Shown piece after piece: positions 19,309 to 27,070 of a DNA stretch of 64,000 bases. The position numbers were made by a program, and so were the translations under genes. How positions within the stretch are numbered: the first letter of the stretch is position 1; every line of letters begins with the position of its first letter. The notes below the pieces were generated by a model. It worked only from the letters and a program-made list of their open reading frames with translations. It had not been told where the DNA came from and made no database searches. The DNA comes from Chitinophagales bacterium. Its GTDB lineage: Bacteria > Bacteroidota > Bacteroidia > Chitinophagales > Chitinophagaceae. Where the stretch lies: positions 186,001-250,000 of the forward strand of contig JAURJU010000050.1 of the NCBI GenBank assembly GCA_030832085.1, read 5' to 3'.

Positions 19309-19316
19309 CAAAGATA
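19309..19316 (-). promoter_or_regulatory. Promoter -7 box TATCTTTG of mfd
   Basis: Exact TAnnTTTG match 16 nt before the mfd ATG. No TTG at the expected distance. It overlaps the upstream ATG (19316) of the divergent frame, one reason to prefer a later start for that gene. Confidence 0.5.
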
Positions 19317-19387
19317 TGACTAAACCTTTGACCCTTTTCAGGTCAAATTATTATGACAGAAAAATTGAACCCAACGTTGAAAAATTG

Positions 19388-19396
19388 GTTAATTTG
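19388..19396 (+). promoter_or_regulatory. Probable promoter of the beta-propeller protein gene
   Basis: TTAATTTG at 19389-19396 is one mismatch from TAnnTTTG, with a -33 TTG at 19365-19367, 21 nt away. It lies 18 nt before the ATG at 19415 and downstream of the ATG at 19316. Confidence 0.35.
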
Positions 19397-19414
19397 CTGA
19401 ATACGTTATCAAAT

Positions 19415-22303
19415 ATGCACATGAACAAAAACAAAGCCCTTTTTATTCCAGCCCTTGCCGTTGTTTTGATGGGTGTTATATACCTTATCAACAAGGATGA
19501 AAAACAGGTTGGTTTACCAAAAAGACTTACGATCCTGAATGAGGAAGATGAGGAGCTTGAAACAGAGAACTCAAAAAAAAGAGCAGAATACGAGTGGCTG
19601 ATTTCAAGAGACCCCAAGTCGGGACTGATTCCGGAGGGAATTCGCTCGCAGGAACTGGCCATCATGCGAAACATGCCCGTCCGCGACAATGGCATCTACA
19701 ACAGTCCACTTGTCAACAACACCTACACACCAGCAGGTCCCTCACAAAATGGAGGCAGAACGAGAACATTGGTATTTGACAAGCGATACAATGGAACAAC
19801 CAACAAGGTAATCATCGCGGGTGGCATTACTGGCGGAATATTCAGAAGCACTGATGGTGGGGTGAGCTGGACATTTGTCCATCCGGCCAACCAGTTGAGA
19901 AGTGTTTCAACACTGGCCCAAGACCCCAGGGCAGGCTTTGAAAACATTTGGTACGCAGGGACCGGAGAACCACTGGGCGCTTCAGCAGGATACCCTTCCG
20001 GTTTTATCTATGGAGAAGGATTGTTCAAGTCAACCGACAATGGCGCCACATGGTCTAAATTAACGTCAACAAATCCAACGGATATCACAGCGTTTTCCTC
20101 ACAGTGGAGCTTTGTGCACAGGCTTGCAGTTCATCCAGTCACAGGAGATGTTTATGCAGCTGCGCACAGAAGGGTATACCGTTCCGCAGATGGGGGCAAC
20201 TCCTGGACAGAAATATTTGGGAGTACCATCACTGCAACAGCAACTGGTGGTATCGCTGATATAGCCATCAACAAAACGGGTTCAAGGGTATTTGTTGCCA
20301 TGAGTGGAAGAAATGCAGACCGTGCACTTGCAGGGGTATTCATGTCGCCAACAGGAAATGCAGGTTCCTTTACCCGAATTGCAGGAGGTGTCAAAGATGC
20401 TGCTGATTCTATCCCTGGATGGAAAGGATATGACAATACCACAAGTGCTGGCGATTTTATTGCAGGTTGGGGCAGAACGGTGATTGCGCTGGCTCCGTCC
20501 AACCAAAACATCTTGTATGTGATGGTTGAAAATGCGGACGATGCAGCTGCGAACAAACCAGAAGCAGACCTTTTCAAATGCAACATGGCCACAACACCAT
20601 TTACCTGGACAAAGTCCGATACACTGGTTGCGCAGCGCAAAACCAACTCGTCAACCACCAACAAATTCATGGAAATGCAGGGTGGATATAACATGCTGTT
20701 GGGTGTTCACCCCACGAATCCCAACCTGGTTCTTGCAGGAGGCGTGAACCTGTTCAGGTCTATTGATGGTTTTGCCACCAAGGACAATTCAAGTTTCATT
20801 GGAGGTGTTTCATCAACGACTTATACAGACCCCGATGTTGCAAGCCATGCTGATATGCACAGCTTTGCTTTTGACCCTACCAACCCGAACAAGGTATTGA
20901 TCGCCTCTGATGGCGGCATTGGACAAATCAAGGACATTACAGCACCCACTGTAGAGTGGTCTATGGGAAATTCACAGTACCAAACACTTCAATATTACCA
21001 TGTAGGAATTGACCCGACCACAGGAAGCAGAAATTATTTTGGGGGTGCCCAAGACAATTCAACCACTTTTCGTGACAAGACTGGAATACTGGGCCCAGTG
21101 GTCAGTGACAGCAATGACCACTACATTGTTCTCGGGGGCGATGGTTGCCAGGTGGGGATGACGAAGAAAAATACAGCGGGCAACCAATTCTTGTTCTGTG
21201 CGGCACAATCAGGACAAATGTACCGGATGAAATTGTTCGATTTCAACAATGGCCTCTATACCAACATCAGGCCTTCCGGCAGTGCCGATGGAGAATTCAT
21301 TACCTATTTCCATCTTGACCCTGACAATACTGATTTCCTCTACTACGTTACCAAGAACAGCATCTACAGAACAGGAGATGCTGCCAATGTTTCCACATCA
21401 AGTTGGACGCTGATGGATGGAGTCAGCTCAGGTGTTACCGGCAGCATTTTTGCCCTGGCCACCACCCGTGGGCCATATGCCGCAAACAACCACCTTTTCA
21501 TTGGCACCAGCGCTGGAAAAATATTCCGGTTGAAAGATCCACAATGGGGTTCTTCAAGCAACCAGCCCTTTGATATCACACCAAGCGGAATGACTGCTGG
21601 ATCTGTGGTGAAAGACATTTCAGTAAACCCCAGAAACCAGGATACAGTAATGGCAGTTGTTTCCAATTATGGGGTCAATTCCATCTTTTGGACGGGCAAT
21701 GCAACCGCTGCACTTCCTACCTGGCAGATAGCAGAAGGCAACCTCGCCCTTCCCTCCATAAGAGCATGTGAAATCATCGCTAAAACCACCGGCATTGAAT
21801 ATTATGTGGGAACATCCATTGGGTTGTACAGCACAACTGCCATCAATGGGGCAAGTACTGTATGGGCCAAGGAAACAGGAGCCGCAGGAACCCCAGCAGC
21901 CATGATGAATGATGCCATCATCAATTCGCTGGCCCACCGTTGGACAGACAATGTGATGGTTGTGGGTACACATGGGAATGGCATGTTTGCAGCGGCGTTG
22001 GGAAGTCCAATCACCATAACCACTGCTATCACCAGCCCAATTAGAAACAACACCAGTTTCATCAAGAACATTTACCCTACCATTACCAATGGTGCCGTAA
22101 ACTACCAAACAGGCAACCTCTACAGCATCAAAAAAATCAGTGTTCAGGTCACCAGTCTTTCAGGGGCAATTGTATATAAAAAGGAAACTGGCTACCAGAA
22201 CGGAATGGTGGATCTTGGCAATCTTGCTTCCGGTGCATATGTTGTTACGATCACCAGCAACGACCGAAAGTACCAATCCAGCAGCAAGGTTCTAAAAAAA
22301 TAA
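19415..22303 (+). CDS. Secreted sortilin/VPS10-like beta-propeller protein with T9SS C-terminal sorting domain
   Basis: About 962 residues from the ATG at 19415. An in-frame ATG at 19316 would add 33 residues, but only the shorter form starts with a signal-anchor-like segment (KALFIPALAVVLMGVIYL). The body is a large beta propeller with BNR/Asp-box repeats such as STDGGVSWTF, STDNGATWSK and SADGGNSWTE, as in sortilin/VPS10-like and sialidase-fold proteins. The last 75 or so residues (YPTITNGAVNY to SSSKVLKK) match a type A T9SS sorting domain, so the protein is probably moved across the outer membrane and anchored or released. The ligand is unknown. A strong terminator follows. Confidence 0.85.
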   Translation: MHMNKNKALFIPALAVVLMGVIYLINKDEKQVGLPKRLTILNEEDEELETENSKKRAEYEWLISRDPKSGLIPEGIRSQELAIMRNMPVRDNGIYNSPLVNNTYTPAGPSQNGGRTRTLVFDKRYNGTTNKVIIAGGITGGIFRSTDGGVSWTFVHPANQLRSVSTLAQDPRAGFENIWYAGTGEPLGASAGYPSGFIYGEGLFKSTDNGATWSKLTSTNPTDITAFSSQWSFVHRLAVHPVTGDVYAAAHRRVYRSADGGNSWTEIFGSTITATATGGIADIAINKTGSRVFVAMSGRNADRALAGVFMSPTGNAGSFTRIAGGVKDAADSIPGWKGYDNTTSAGDFIAGWGRTVIALAPSNQNILYVMVENADDAAANKPEADLFKCNMATTPFTWTKSDTLVAQRKTNSSTTNKFMEMQGGYNMLLGVHPTNPNLVLAGGVNLFRSIDGFATKDNSSFIGGVSSTTYTDPDVASHADMHSFAFDPTNPNKVLIASDGGIGQIKDITAPTVEWSMGNSQYQTLQYYHVGIDPTTGSRNYFGGAQDNSTTFRDKTGILGPVVSDSNDHYIVLGGDGCQVGMTKKNTAGNQFLFCAAQSGQMYRMKLFDFNNGLYTNIRPSGSADGEFITYFHLDPDNTDFLYYVTKNSIYRTGDAANVSTSSWTLMDGVSSGVTGSIFALATTRGPYAANNHLFIGTSAGKIFRLKDPQWGSSSNQPFDITPSGMTAGSVVKDISVNPRNQDTVMAVVSNYGVNSIFWTGNATAALPTWQIAEGNLALPSIRACEIIAKTTGIEYYVGTSIGLYSTTAINGASTVWAKETGAAGTPAAMMNDAIINSLAHRWTDNVMVVGTHGNGMFAAALGSPITITTAITSPIRNNTSFIKNIYPTITNGAVNYQTGNLYSIKKISVQVTSLSGAIVYKKETGYQNGMVDLGNLASGAYVVTITSNDRKYQSSSKVLKK

Positions 22304-22305
22304 CG

Positions 22306-22337
22306 AAAAAGCCGGCAATGATTGCCGGCTTTTTTTT
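22306..22337 (+). terminator. Intrinsic terminator after the beta-propeller gene
   Basis: GCCGGCA-ATGAT-TGCCGGC (22311-22329), a perfect GC-rich stem preceded by five A and followed by eight T. It lies 2 bp after the stop codon. Confidence 0.92.
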
Positions 22338-22434
22338 GCTTGTTGCATGCTTGTTTGAACCTTTTTGATTTTCCGGAGCAAGAAACGCTATCATTTTTCT
22401 TGCATCATCCAGCATGAAATCCCAAGAGATTAAA

Positions 22435-23880
22435 CTATACCATCTTTTGTTTGATGAATTGAGCCAGTCCTTCAATGGGAATCCTCTCCTGCGTCATTGA
22501 ATCTCGATAACGGATGGTCACTGTTTGGTCTTCTTTTGTTTGGTGATCAACCGTTATGCAAAAAGGTGTACCCAACGCATCCATTCTGCGGTAACGCTTT
22601 CCGATGGTATCCTTTTCTTCATAGAAACAATAGAATTCTGTTCTGCAGGCCGCCATGATTTCTTTTGCAATTTCAGGCAATCCCTCTTTTTTCAGCAATG
22701 GCAGTATGGCCAGTTTTATAGGTGCGATCTTCGCGGGGAGTTTCAAAACAACCCTGCTGTCTTCACTTCCATCCTCCTTTGCCCATTTTTCCTCCTGATA
22801 GGCATGGCACATGGTCAACAGAAACATCCTGTCAAGTCCGATGGAAGTTTCTATGACATATGGCACATAATTCTGGTTGATTTCCGCATCGAAGTATTGC
22901 ATTTTTTTACCACTGTATTGCTGGTGGCTTTTAAGATCGAAATCGGTCCGGCTGTGAATGCCTTCAACTTCTTTCCACCCAAATGGAAACAGGTATTCGA
23001 TATCAACTGCAGCATCAGCATAATGGGCCAGTTTGACATGGTCATGGAAACGGTAGCTTTCTGCTGGAATGCCCATGGCTTCATGCCATTGCATGCGTTC
23101 TGCCTTCCAATAGGCATACCATTCCTGTTGTGTGCCAGGCCGAATGAAAAACTGCATTTCCATCTGCTCAAACTCGCGCATCCTGAAAATGAATTGGCGT
23201 GCGACGATTTCATTCCTGAATGCCTTGCCTACCTGTGCAATACCAAAAGGTATTTTCATGCGTGCAGTTTTTTGCACATTCAGGAAGTTAACAAATATAC
23301 CCTGGGCAGTTTCCGGGCGCAGGTAGATTTCACTGGCCTCTTCTGCAACTGAGCCCAACTGTGTGGAGAACATGAGATTAAACTGACGAACATCTGTCCA
23401 GTTGCAGGTGCCACTCACGGCACATTTCATCTTGTTGACTTCGATCAATTGCTTCAATCCCGCGTAATCATTGGCAGCCAACAAGGCGTCCATGTCTGCA
23501 ATCAGTTTATCCGCTTCACCCGTTTTGCCTTCCTTGTTGAGGGAGTCTGCCACGCTTTCAATCAAATGGTCAACCCGGTAACGTTTTTTTGAGTCCTTGT
23601 TGTCGATCATGGGATCGCTGAAATTGTCAACATGGCCAGAAGCCTTCCAGGTGGTCGGATGCATGAAAATTGCAGCATCGATACCAACAATGTTATCGTG
23701 CATCCGGGTCATGGCATTCCACCAGGCCTCACGGATATTTTTTTTCAACTCACTGCCCCATGGACCATAGTCATACACGGCACTGAGTCCATCGTAAATT
23801 TCACTGGATTGAAAGACAAATCCATATTCCTTTGCATGGGATATGATGGACTGGAACTTGTTTTGGTCATTGACTATCAT
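22435..23880 (-). CDS. glyS: Glycyl-tRNA synthetase, single-chain (alpha2) type
   Basis: A 481-residue class II aminoacyl-tRNA synthetase of the dimeric type, not the alpha2beta2 form of Proteobacteria. It opens with the class II catalytic start FQSIISHAKEYGFVFQSSEIYDGLSAVYDYGP. It carries motif 2 in FRNEIVARQFIFRMREFEQMEMQFF and motif 3 in SIGLDRMFLLTM, followed by a C-terminal anticodon-binding domain (KLAILPLLKKEG onward). The insertion in the middle is typical of this subtype. ATG 23880 is chosen because a perfect -7 promoter box with a well-spaced -33 TTG ends 6 nt upstream; the longer frame to 23931 would lie across it. Confidence 0.96.
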   Translation of the reverse strand: MIVNDQNKFQSIISHAKEYGFVFQSSEIYDGLSAVYDYGPWGSELKKNIREAWWNAMTRMHDNIVGIDAAIFMHPTTWKASGHVDNFSDPMIDNKDSKKRYRVDHLIESVADSLNKEGKTGEADKLIADMDALLAANDYAGLKQLIEVNKMKCAVSGTCNWTDVRQFNLMFSTQLGSVAEEASEIYLRPETAQGIFVNFLNVQKTARMKIPFGIAQVGKAFRNEIVARQFIFRMREFEQMEMQFFIRPGTQQEWYAYWKAERMQWHEAMGIPAESYRFHDHVKLAHYADAAVDIEYLFPFGWKEVEGIHSRTDFDLKSHQQYSGKKMQYFDAEINQNYVPYVIETSIGLDRMFLLTMCHAYQEEKWAKEDGSEDSRVVLKLPAKIAPIKLAILPLLKKEGLPEIAKEIMAACRTEFYCFYEEKDTIGKRYRRMDALGTPFCITVDHQTKEDQTVTIRYRDSMTQERIPIEGLAQFIKQKMV

Positions 23881-23886
23881 AGACCG

Positions 23887-23894
23887 CAAAGATA
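23887..23894 (-). promoter_or_regulatory. Promoter -7 box TATCTTTG of glyS
   Basis: Exact TAnnTTTG with a -33 TTG 21 nt upstream (complement of 23916-23918). It ends 6 nt before the glyS ATG, so the mRNA should be leaderless or nearly so. Confidence 0.65.
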
Positions 23895-23945
23895 ACAAAA
23901 CAAAGGGAAGCCATGCAAGTGCAAAAGGCATTGAAAGGGCAAGGC

Positions 23946-24272
23946 CTAATGCAATTTTTCATTGGCTTTGTGCCGGTCGGCATCCCTTGTGGTTTTTTTC
24001 TCCATGTTTTTTTTAAACGCCTCAGTCAGGTCGATGCCTGTCTGGTTGGCAAGGCAGATCAATACCCACAGTACATCTGCCATTTCATCCCCCAATTGGT
24101 CTGCCGTTTCATTTTTTTTGAAGGATTGGTCACCGTATTTTCTGGCCATGACCCTTGCCAACTCCCCCACTTCCTCCGTCAGGATGGCCATGTTGGTCAA
24201 TTCACTGAAATAGCGGACTCCAATGGTCCTTATCCAGGTATCCACCTGTTGTTGCGCTTCGTTGATTGTCAT
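23946..24272 (-). CDS. MazG-like nucleotide pyrophosphohydrolase
   Basis: A 108-residue all-alpha protein of the MazG/dUTPase-like superfamily. The metal-binding pattern is visible as EEVGELARVMARKYGDQ followed by DQLGDEMADVLWVLICLAN, matching the family's ExxE-(12-28)-ExxD arrangement. Such enzymes hydrolyse nucleoside triphosphates to monophosphates and pyrophosphate, often as house-cleaning of non-canonical nucleotides; the substrate here is unknown. Its ATG at 24272 follows the dtd stop with no intervening base, so translation is probably coupled to dtd. Confidence 0.85.
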   Translation of the reverse strand: MTINEAQQQVDTWIRTIGVRYFSELTNMAILTEEVGELARVMARKYGDQSFKKNETADQLGDEMADVLWVLICLANQTGIDLTEAFKKNMEKKTTRDADRHKANEKLH

Positions 24273-24725
24273 TTATTCTCTGTTTTTTGTATCGATGATG
24301 ATGGTAACTGGCCCATCATTCAAGAGTTCCACTTTCATGTCCGCACCAAAGATTCCAGCGGCAACCGCCTTGTCCAAGTCTATGGACAATTGCTGCTTGA
24401 ACTGTTCATAGCGCGGCGTGGCAATTTCCGGTTTGGAGGCTCTGATATAGGAAGGACGATTCCCTTTTTTGGTAGCTGCATGCAAGGTAAACTGGCTCAC
24501 AACAAGGATTTCGCCATCAATGTCTTTTACAGACTTGTTCATTACACCTTCTTCGTCATTGAAAATGCGCAGGTTGACAATCTTTCCAGAAAGCCATTCC
24601 AGGTCCTCAACGCTGTCTGCATCCTCAATACCGACCAACACCAATAGCCCTTGTTGAATTTCACCGGCAACATTTCCATCGACCTTGACCGATGCATACG
24701 AAACCCTTTGTATCACAGCTCTCAT
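24273..24725 (-). CDS. dtd: D-aminoacyl-tRNA deacylase
   Basis: A 150-residue enzyme that hydrolyses D-amino acids (and glycine mischarged on tRNA-Ala) from tRNA. The two diagnostic motifs are present: SQFTL followed by HAATKKGNRPSY, and the C-terminal NDGPVTIIID that carries the Gly-cisPro selectivity element. Length is standard for the family. It is the first gene of a two-gene unit with the MazG-like gene, joined end to end. A one-mismatch -7 box (TAGATTTA, complement of 24745-24752) lies 19 nt upstream. Confidence 0.96.
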   Translation of the reverse strand: MRAVIQRVSYASVKVDGNVAGEIQQGLLVLVGIEDADSVEDLEWLSGKIVNLRIFNDEEGVMNKSVKDIDGEILVVSQFTLHAATKKGNRPSYIRASKPEIATPRYEQFKQQLSIDLDKAVAAGIFGADMKVELLNDGPVTIIIDTKNRE

Positions 24726-24793
24726 GCTTTCTGGTTTAACACTGTAAATCTATGAAATGAAAACAGATATTCGCATTGAGATGGCAGAACGCT

Positions 24794-24801
24794 TATATTT
24801 G
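24794..24801 (+). promoter_or_regulatory. Promoter -7 box TATATTTG of the flippase gene
   Basis: Exact TAnnTTTG match 16 nt before the GTG at 24818. A TTG lies only 15 nt upstream (24776-24778), closer than usual. If real, it excludes the longer frame starting at that TTG. Confidence 0.5.
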
Positions 24802-24817
24802 TTCAAACGCTTTTACT

Positions 24818-26329
24818 GTGGGAGGAATCAAACAATTGGCCAACCAAACCCTCTGGTTTGGGCTTAGCAACATACTCGGAAGGTTCGTCAGTTACCTCCT
24901 CACCCCGATACTGTTGTACAGCTTTCATGCTGGCGAGTTTGGCGATATTTCCATCCTTTTTGCATCTGCCGCTTTCCTGAACATCATTTTCACCTATGGC
25001 ATGGAGACATCCTATTTCCGTTTCAACCAGGTGGAAGATGAAAGAAAGGTATTCAACACCGCCTTCAGCAGCTTGCTTCTGACAACACTGATTTTCTCAT
25101 TGGTGCTCATCTTGCAAGCACAACTGCTGGCCAATATGATGAAGCAGAATGAACATCCTGATTTTGTGGTCTGGGTGATTGCCATTGTTGCGTTGGATAC
25201 CCTTGCCGTGCTACCATTTTCCAAGTTAAGGCATGCGGGCAGACCTAAAAAATTTGCGCTGATCAAACTGGCCAATATCCTTATCAACGTTGGGCTGGCG
25301 GCCTTTTTTCTATTGCTCTGCAAACCAGCACAGGAAGCAGGAACAGGCTCATTCCTCGGTGGCCTATATGATCCAGCCATTGGCACAGGCTATGTATTTA
25401 TCGCACAATTGCTGGCCAGCCTCATCACCTTTGCCCTTTTGTTCAGGGAATGGAAAGATTTCAGGTTGACATTCGACAAAAAATTGTTTACAGAACTGAT
25501 GATCTATTCGATGCCCCTGGTGGTAGTGGGTTTTGGAGGCATGATCAATGAGACCATTGACCGGTTCATGGTGCTCTTCCGGTTTTCTGGAACTGTTCAG
25601 GAAGCAAGGGCCGCCAATGGCATATACAGCGCCAATTATAAGCTGGCCATCCTGATTGTCATTTTCATACAAACCTTCAGGATGGGTGCCGAACCTTTCT
25701 TTTTTAAAAATGCATCCAGTGAAAATGCGAAAGGCACCTATGCCAGGATCATGAACCTGTTTGTGATTGCCTGCTGCTTTTGTTATCTCTGCGTTGTACT
25801 GTATCTGGACATTTGGAAACATTTCATGAGTGTAAAAAAACATCCCGAGTACCTGCAAGGATTGGTCGTTGTGCCCATCCTGATGTTATCAAAAATCTTT
25901 CTTGGCATCTACTACAACCTTTCCATTTGGTACAAGCTGACCAACAAGAACAGTACAGGGGCCGTGATCACCATCGTTGGCGCTTTGATTACACTGCTTG
26001 TCAATTACCTGCTGATTCCTTCCTTGGGATTTTTGGCATGCGCCTGGGCAACGGTAGCCTGTTACGGAACGATGATGTTGATGAGTTATTTCATGGGACA
26101 AAAACATTACCCCATCCCATACGAATGGAAAAAGGTATTGGGCTACATCGGACTTTCTGTAGGCCTTTACCTCTTGCACGCCGTGATCAGGACCAATGCG
26201 CAAAGTATCTGGCTGGTGCATGGGACTGCGACCCTGCTCATGTTCATTTTTACATTGATTGTGCTGGTCAGGGAAAAAGAGGAGCTGAACAAGGTTCCCT
26301 TGATCAAGAAACTTTACAGGAAGCGCTGA
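24818..26329 (+). CDS. Polysaccharide flippase (MATE/MOP superfamily, Wzx-like)
   Basis: About 503 residues with roughly 12-14 hydrophobic segments. The N-terminal GGIKQLANQTLWFGLSNIL followed by GRFVSYLLTPILLY is typical of Bacteroidota oligosaccharide flippases, and an internal loop has ETIDRFMVL, also typical. It probably moves a lipid-linked glycan across the inner membrane. No glycosyltransferases surround it, so the glycan is unknown. Start: no ATG is available near the conserved N-terminus. GTG 24818 gives the family-like MGGIKQL start and lies just after a -7 box, so it is preferred to the TTG at 24776. Confidence 0.85.
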   Translation: MGGIKQLANQTLWFGLSNILGRFVSYLLTPILLYSFHAGEFGDISILFASAAFLNIIFTYGMETSYFRFNQVEDERKVFNTAFSSLLLTTLIFSLVLILQAQLLANMMKQNEHPDFVVWVIAIVALDTLAVLPFSKLRHAGRPKKFALIKLANILINVGLAAFFLLLCKPAQEAGTGSFLGGLYDPAIGTGYVFIAQLLASLITFALLFREWKDFRLTFDKKLFTELMIYSMPLVVVGFGGMINETIDRFMVLFRFSGTVQEARAANGIYSANYKLAILIVIFIQTFRMGAEPFFFKNASSENAKGTYARIMNLFVIACCFCYLCVVLYLDIWKHFMSVKKHPEYLQGLVVVPILMLSKIFLGIYYNLSIWYKLTNKNSTGAVITIVGALITLLVNYLLIPSLGFLACAWATVACYGTMMLMSYFMGQKHYPIPYEWKKVLGYIGLSVGLYLLHAVIRTNAQSIWLVHGTATLLMFIFTLIVLVREKEELNKVPLIKKLYRKR

Positions 26330-26332
26330 CAA

Positions 26333-26974
26333 TTATCCTGAAACATAGGGATTGTGGCGCTTTTCATGGCCAATGGTGGTGGGCATGCCATGCCCGGAAT
26401 ACACGACTGTTTCATCGGGCAATGGGTATAGTTTTTTTTGGATGCTGCTTACCAGTACATCAGGATTGCCGCCAGGCAGGTCAGTCCGGCCAACGCTTTC
26501 CCTGAAAAGCACATCCCCTGCAATGACTAAACCACTTGATGGCAAATAAAAGCTGATGCTTGCCGGCGAATGACCAGGTGTAAACAGTATTTCGATGGAT
26601 TCATTGCCAAGTTGCAGCGAAGTGCTTTCATCAAAAAAATGAAGGGGTCCTGTATAATTATCAAATGGAAGGTTCCACATCAGTCCGCTGGCAGGCGCCA
26701 TCTCCAATACCCTCTTCTCGCCCTCATGGATATGCAATTCAAGCCCATAGGTCTCATGAACAAATTTATTGCCAAATACATGATCAAGGTGGCAATGGGT
26801 GTTGACCAGCATCATGGGATGCAATGATGTCCGTTGAATGAAGTTCCTGAGCTGATCCCTTTCAGTGTCTGTATAACAGCCCGGGTCAACGATAATGCAG
26901 GCTCCATCGTCGTTGTACAACAAATAGGTGTTCTCCTGAAGGGGATTGAATTGGAAAATTTTAACGTTTGCCAT
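26333..26974 (-). CDS. MBL-fold (glyoxalase II-like) metallo-hydrolase
   Basis: A 213-residue metallo-beta-lactamase-fold protein. The metal site is complete: THCHLDH at about 60-66, then H134 in FTPGHSPAS, an aspartate in VIAGDVLF, and a final histidine in VYSGHGMPTTIGHEK. These ligand positions match hydroxyacylglutathione hydrolase-like and YcbL-type proteins. It probably hydrolyses a thioester or similar substrate in the cytoplasm, the exact one unknown. The start at 26974 (MANVKIFQFN) is the conserved one. It ends 3 bp from the convergent flippase stop. Confidence 0.88.
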   Translation of the reverse strand: MANVKIFQFNPLQENTYLLYNDDGACIIVDPGCYTDTERDQLRNFIQRTSLHPMMLVNTHCHLDHVFGNKFVHETYGLELHIHEGEKRVLEMAPASGLMWNLPFDNYTGPLHFFDESTSLQLGNESIEILFTPGHSPASISFYLPSSGLVIAGDVLFRESVGRTDLPGGNPDVLVSSIQKKLYPLPDETVVYSGHGMPTTIGHEKRHNPYVSG

Positions 26975-27038
26975 AGCCACTTTTTCTTGGGTAAATGCGT
27001 TAATTTTAGGCGCAATACGCGATATCCGCTGCAGACTG

Positions 27039-27046
27039 CAAAGATA
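27039..27046 (-). promoter_or_regulatory. Candidate promoter -7 box TATCTTTG of the MBL hydrolase gene
   Basis: Exact TAnnTTTG match 64 nt before the ATG at 26974, inside the region divergent from the PD40 protein gene. No TTG at standard spacing. Confidence 0.4.
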
Positions 27047-27070
27047 TCCAATCATTTGAATCATTACACC

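Noticed and set aside
19316-19414. ATG at 19316 as start of the beta-propeller protein
   Set aside because: It would bury the signal segment, it overlaps the mfd -7 box, and a promoter-like TTG/TTAATTTG pair lies between it and the ATG at 19415.
26834-27070. 79-codon upstream extension of the PD40 outer-membrane protein
   Set aside because: It overlaps the MBL hydrolase gene and its promoter region on the other strand; a clear signal peptide begins at 27071.
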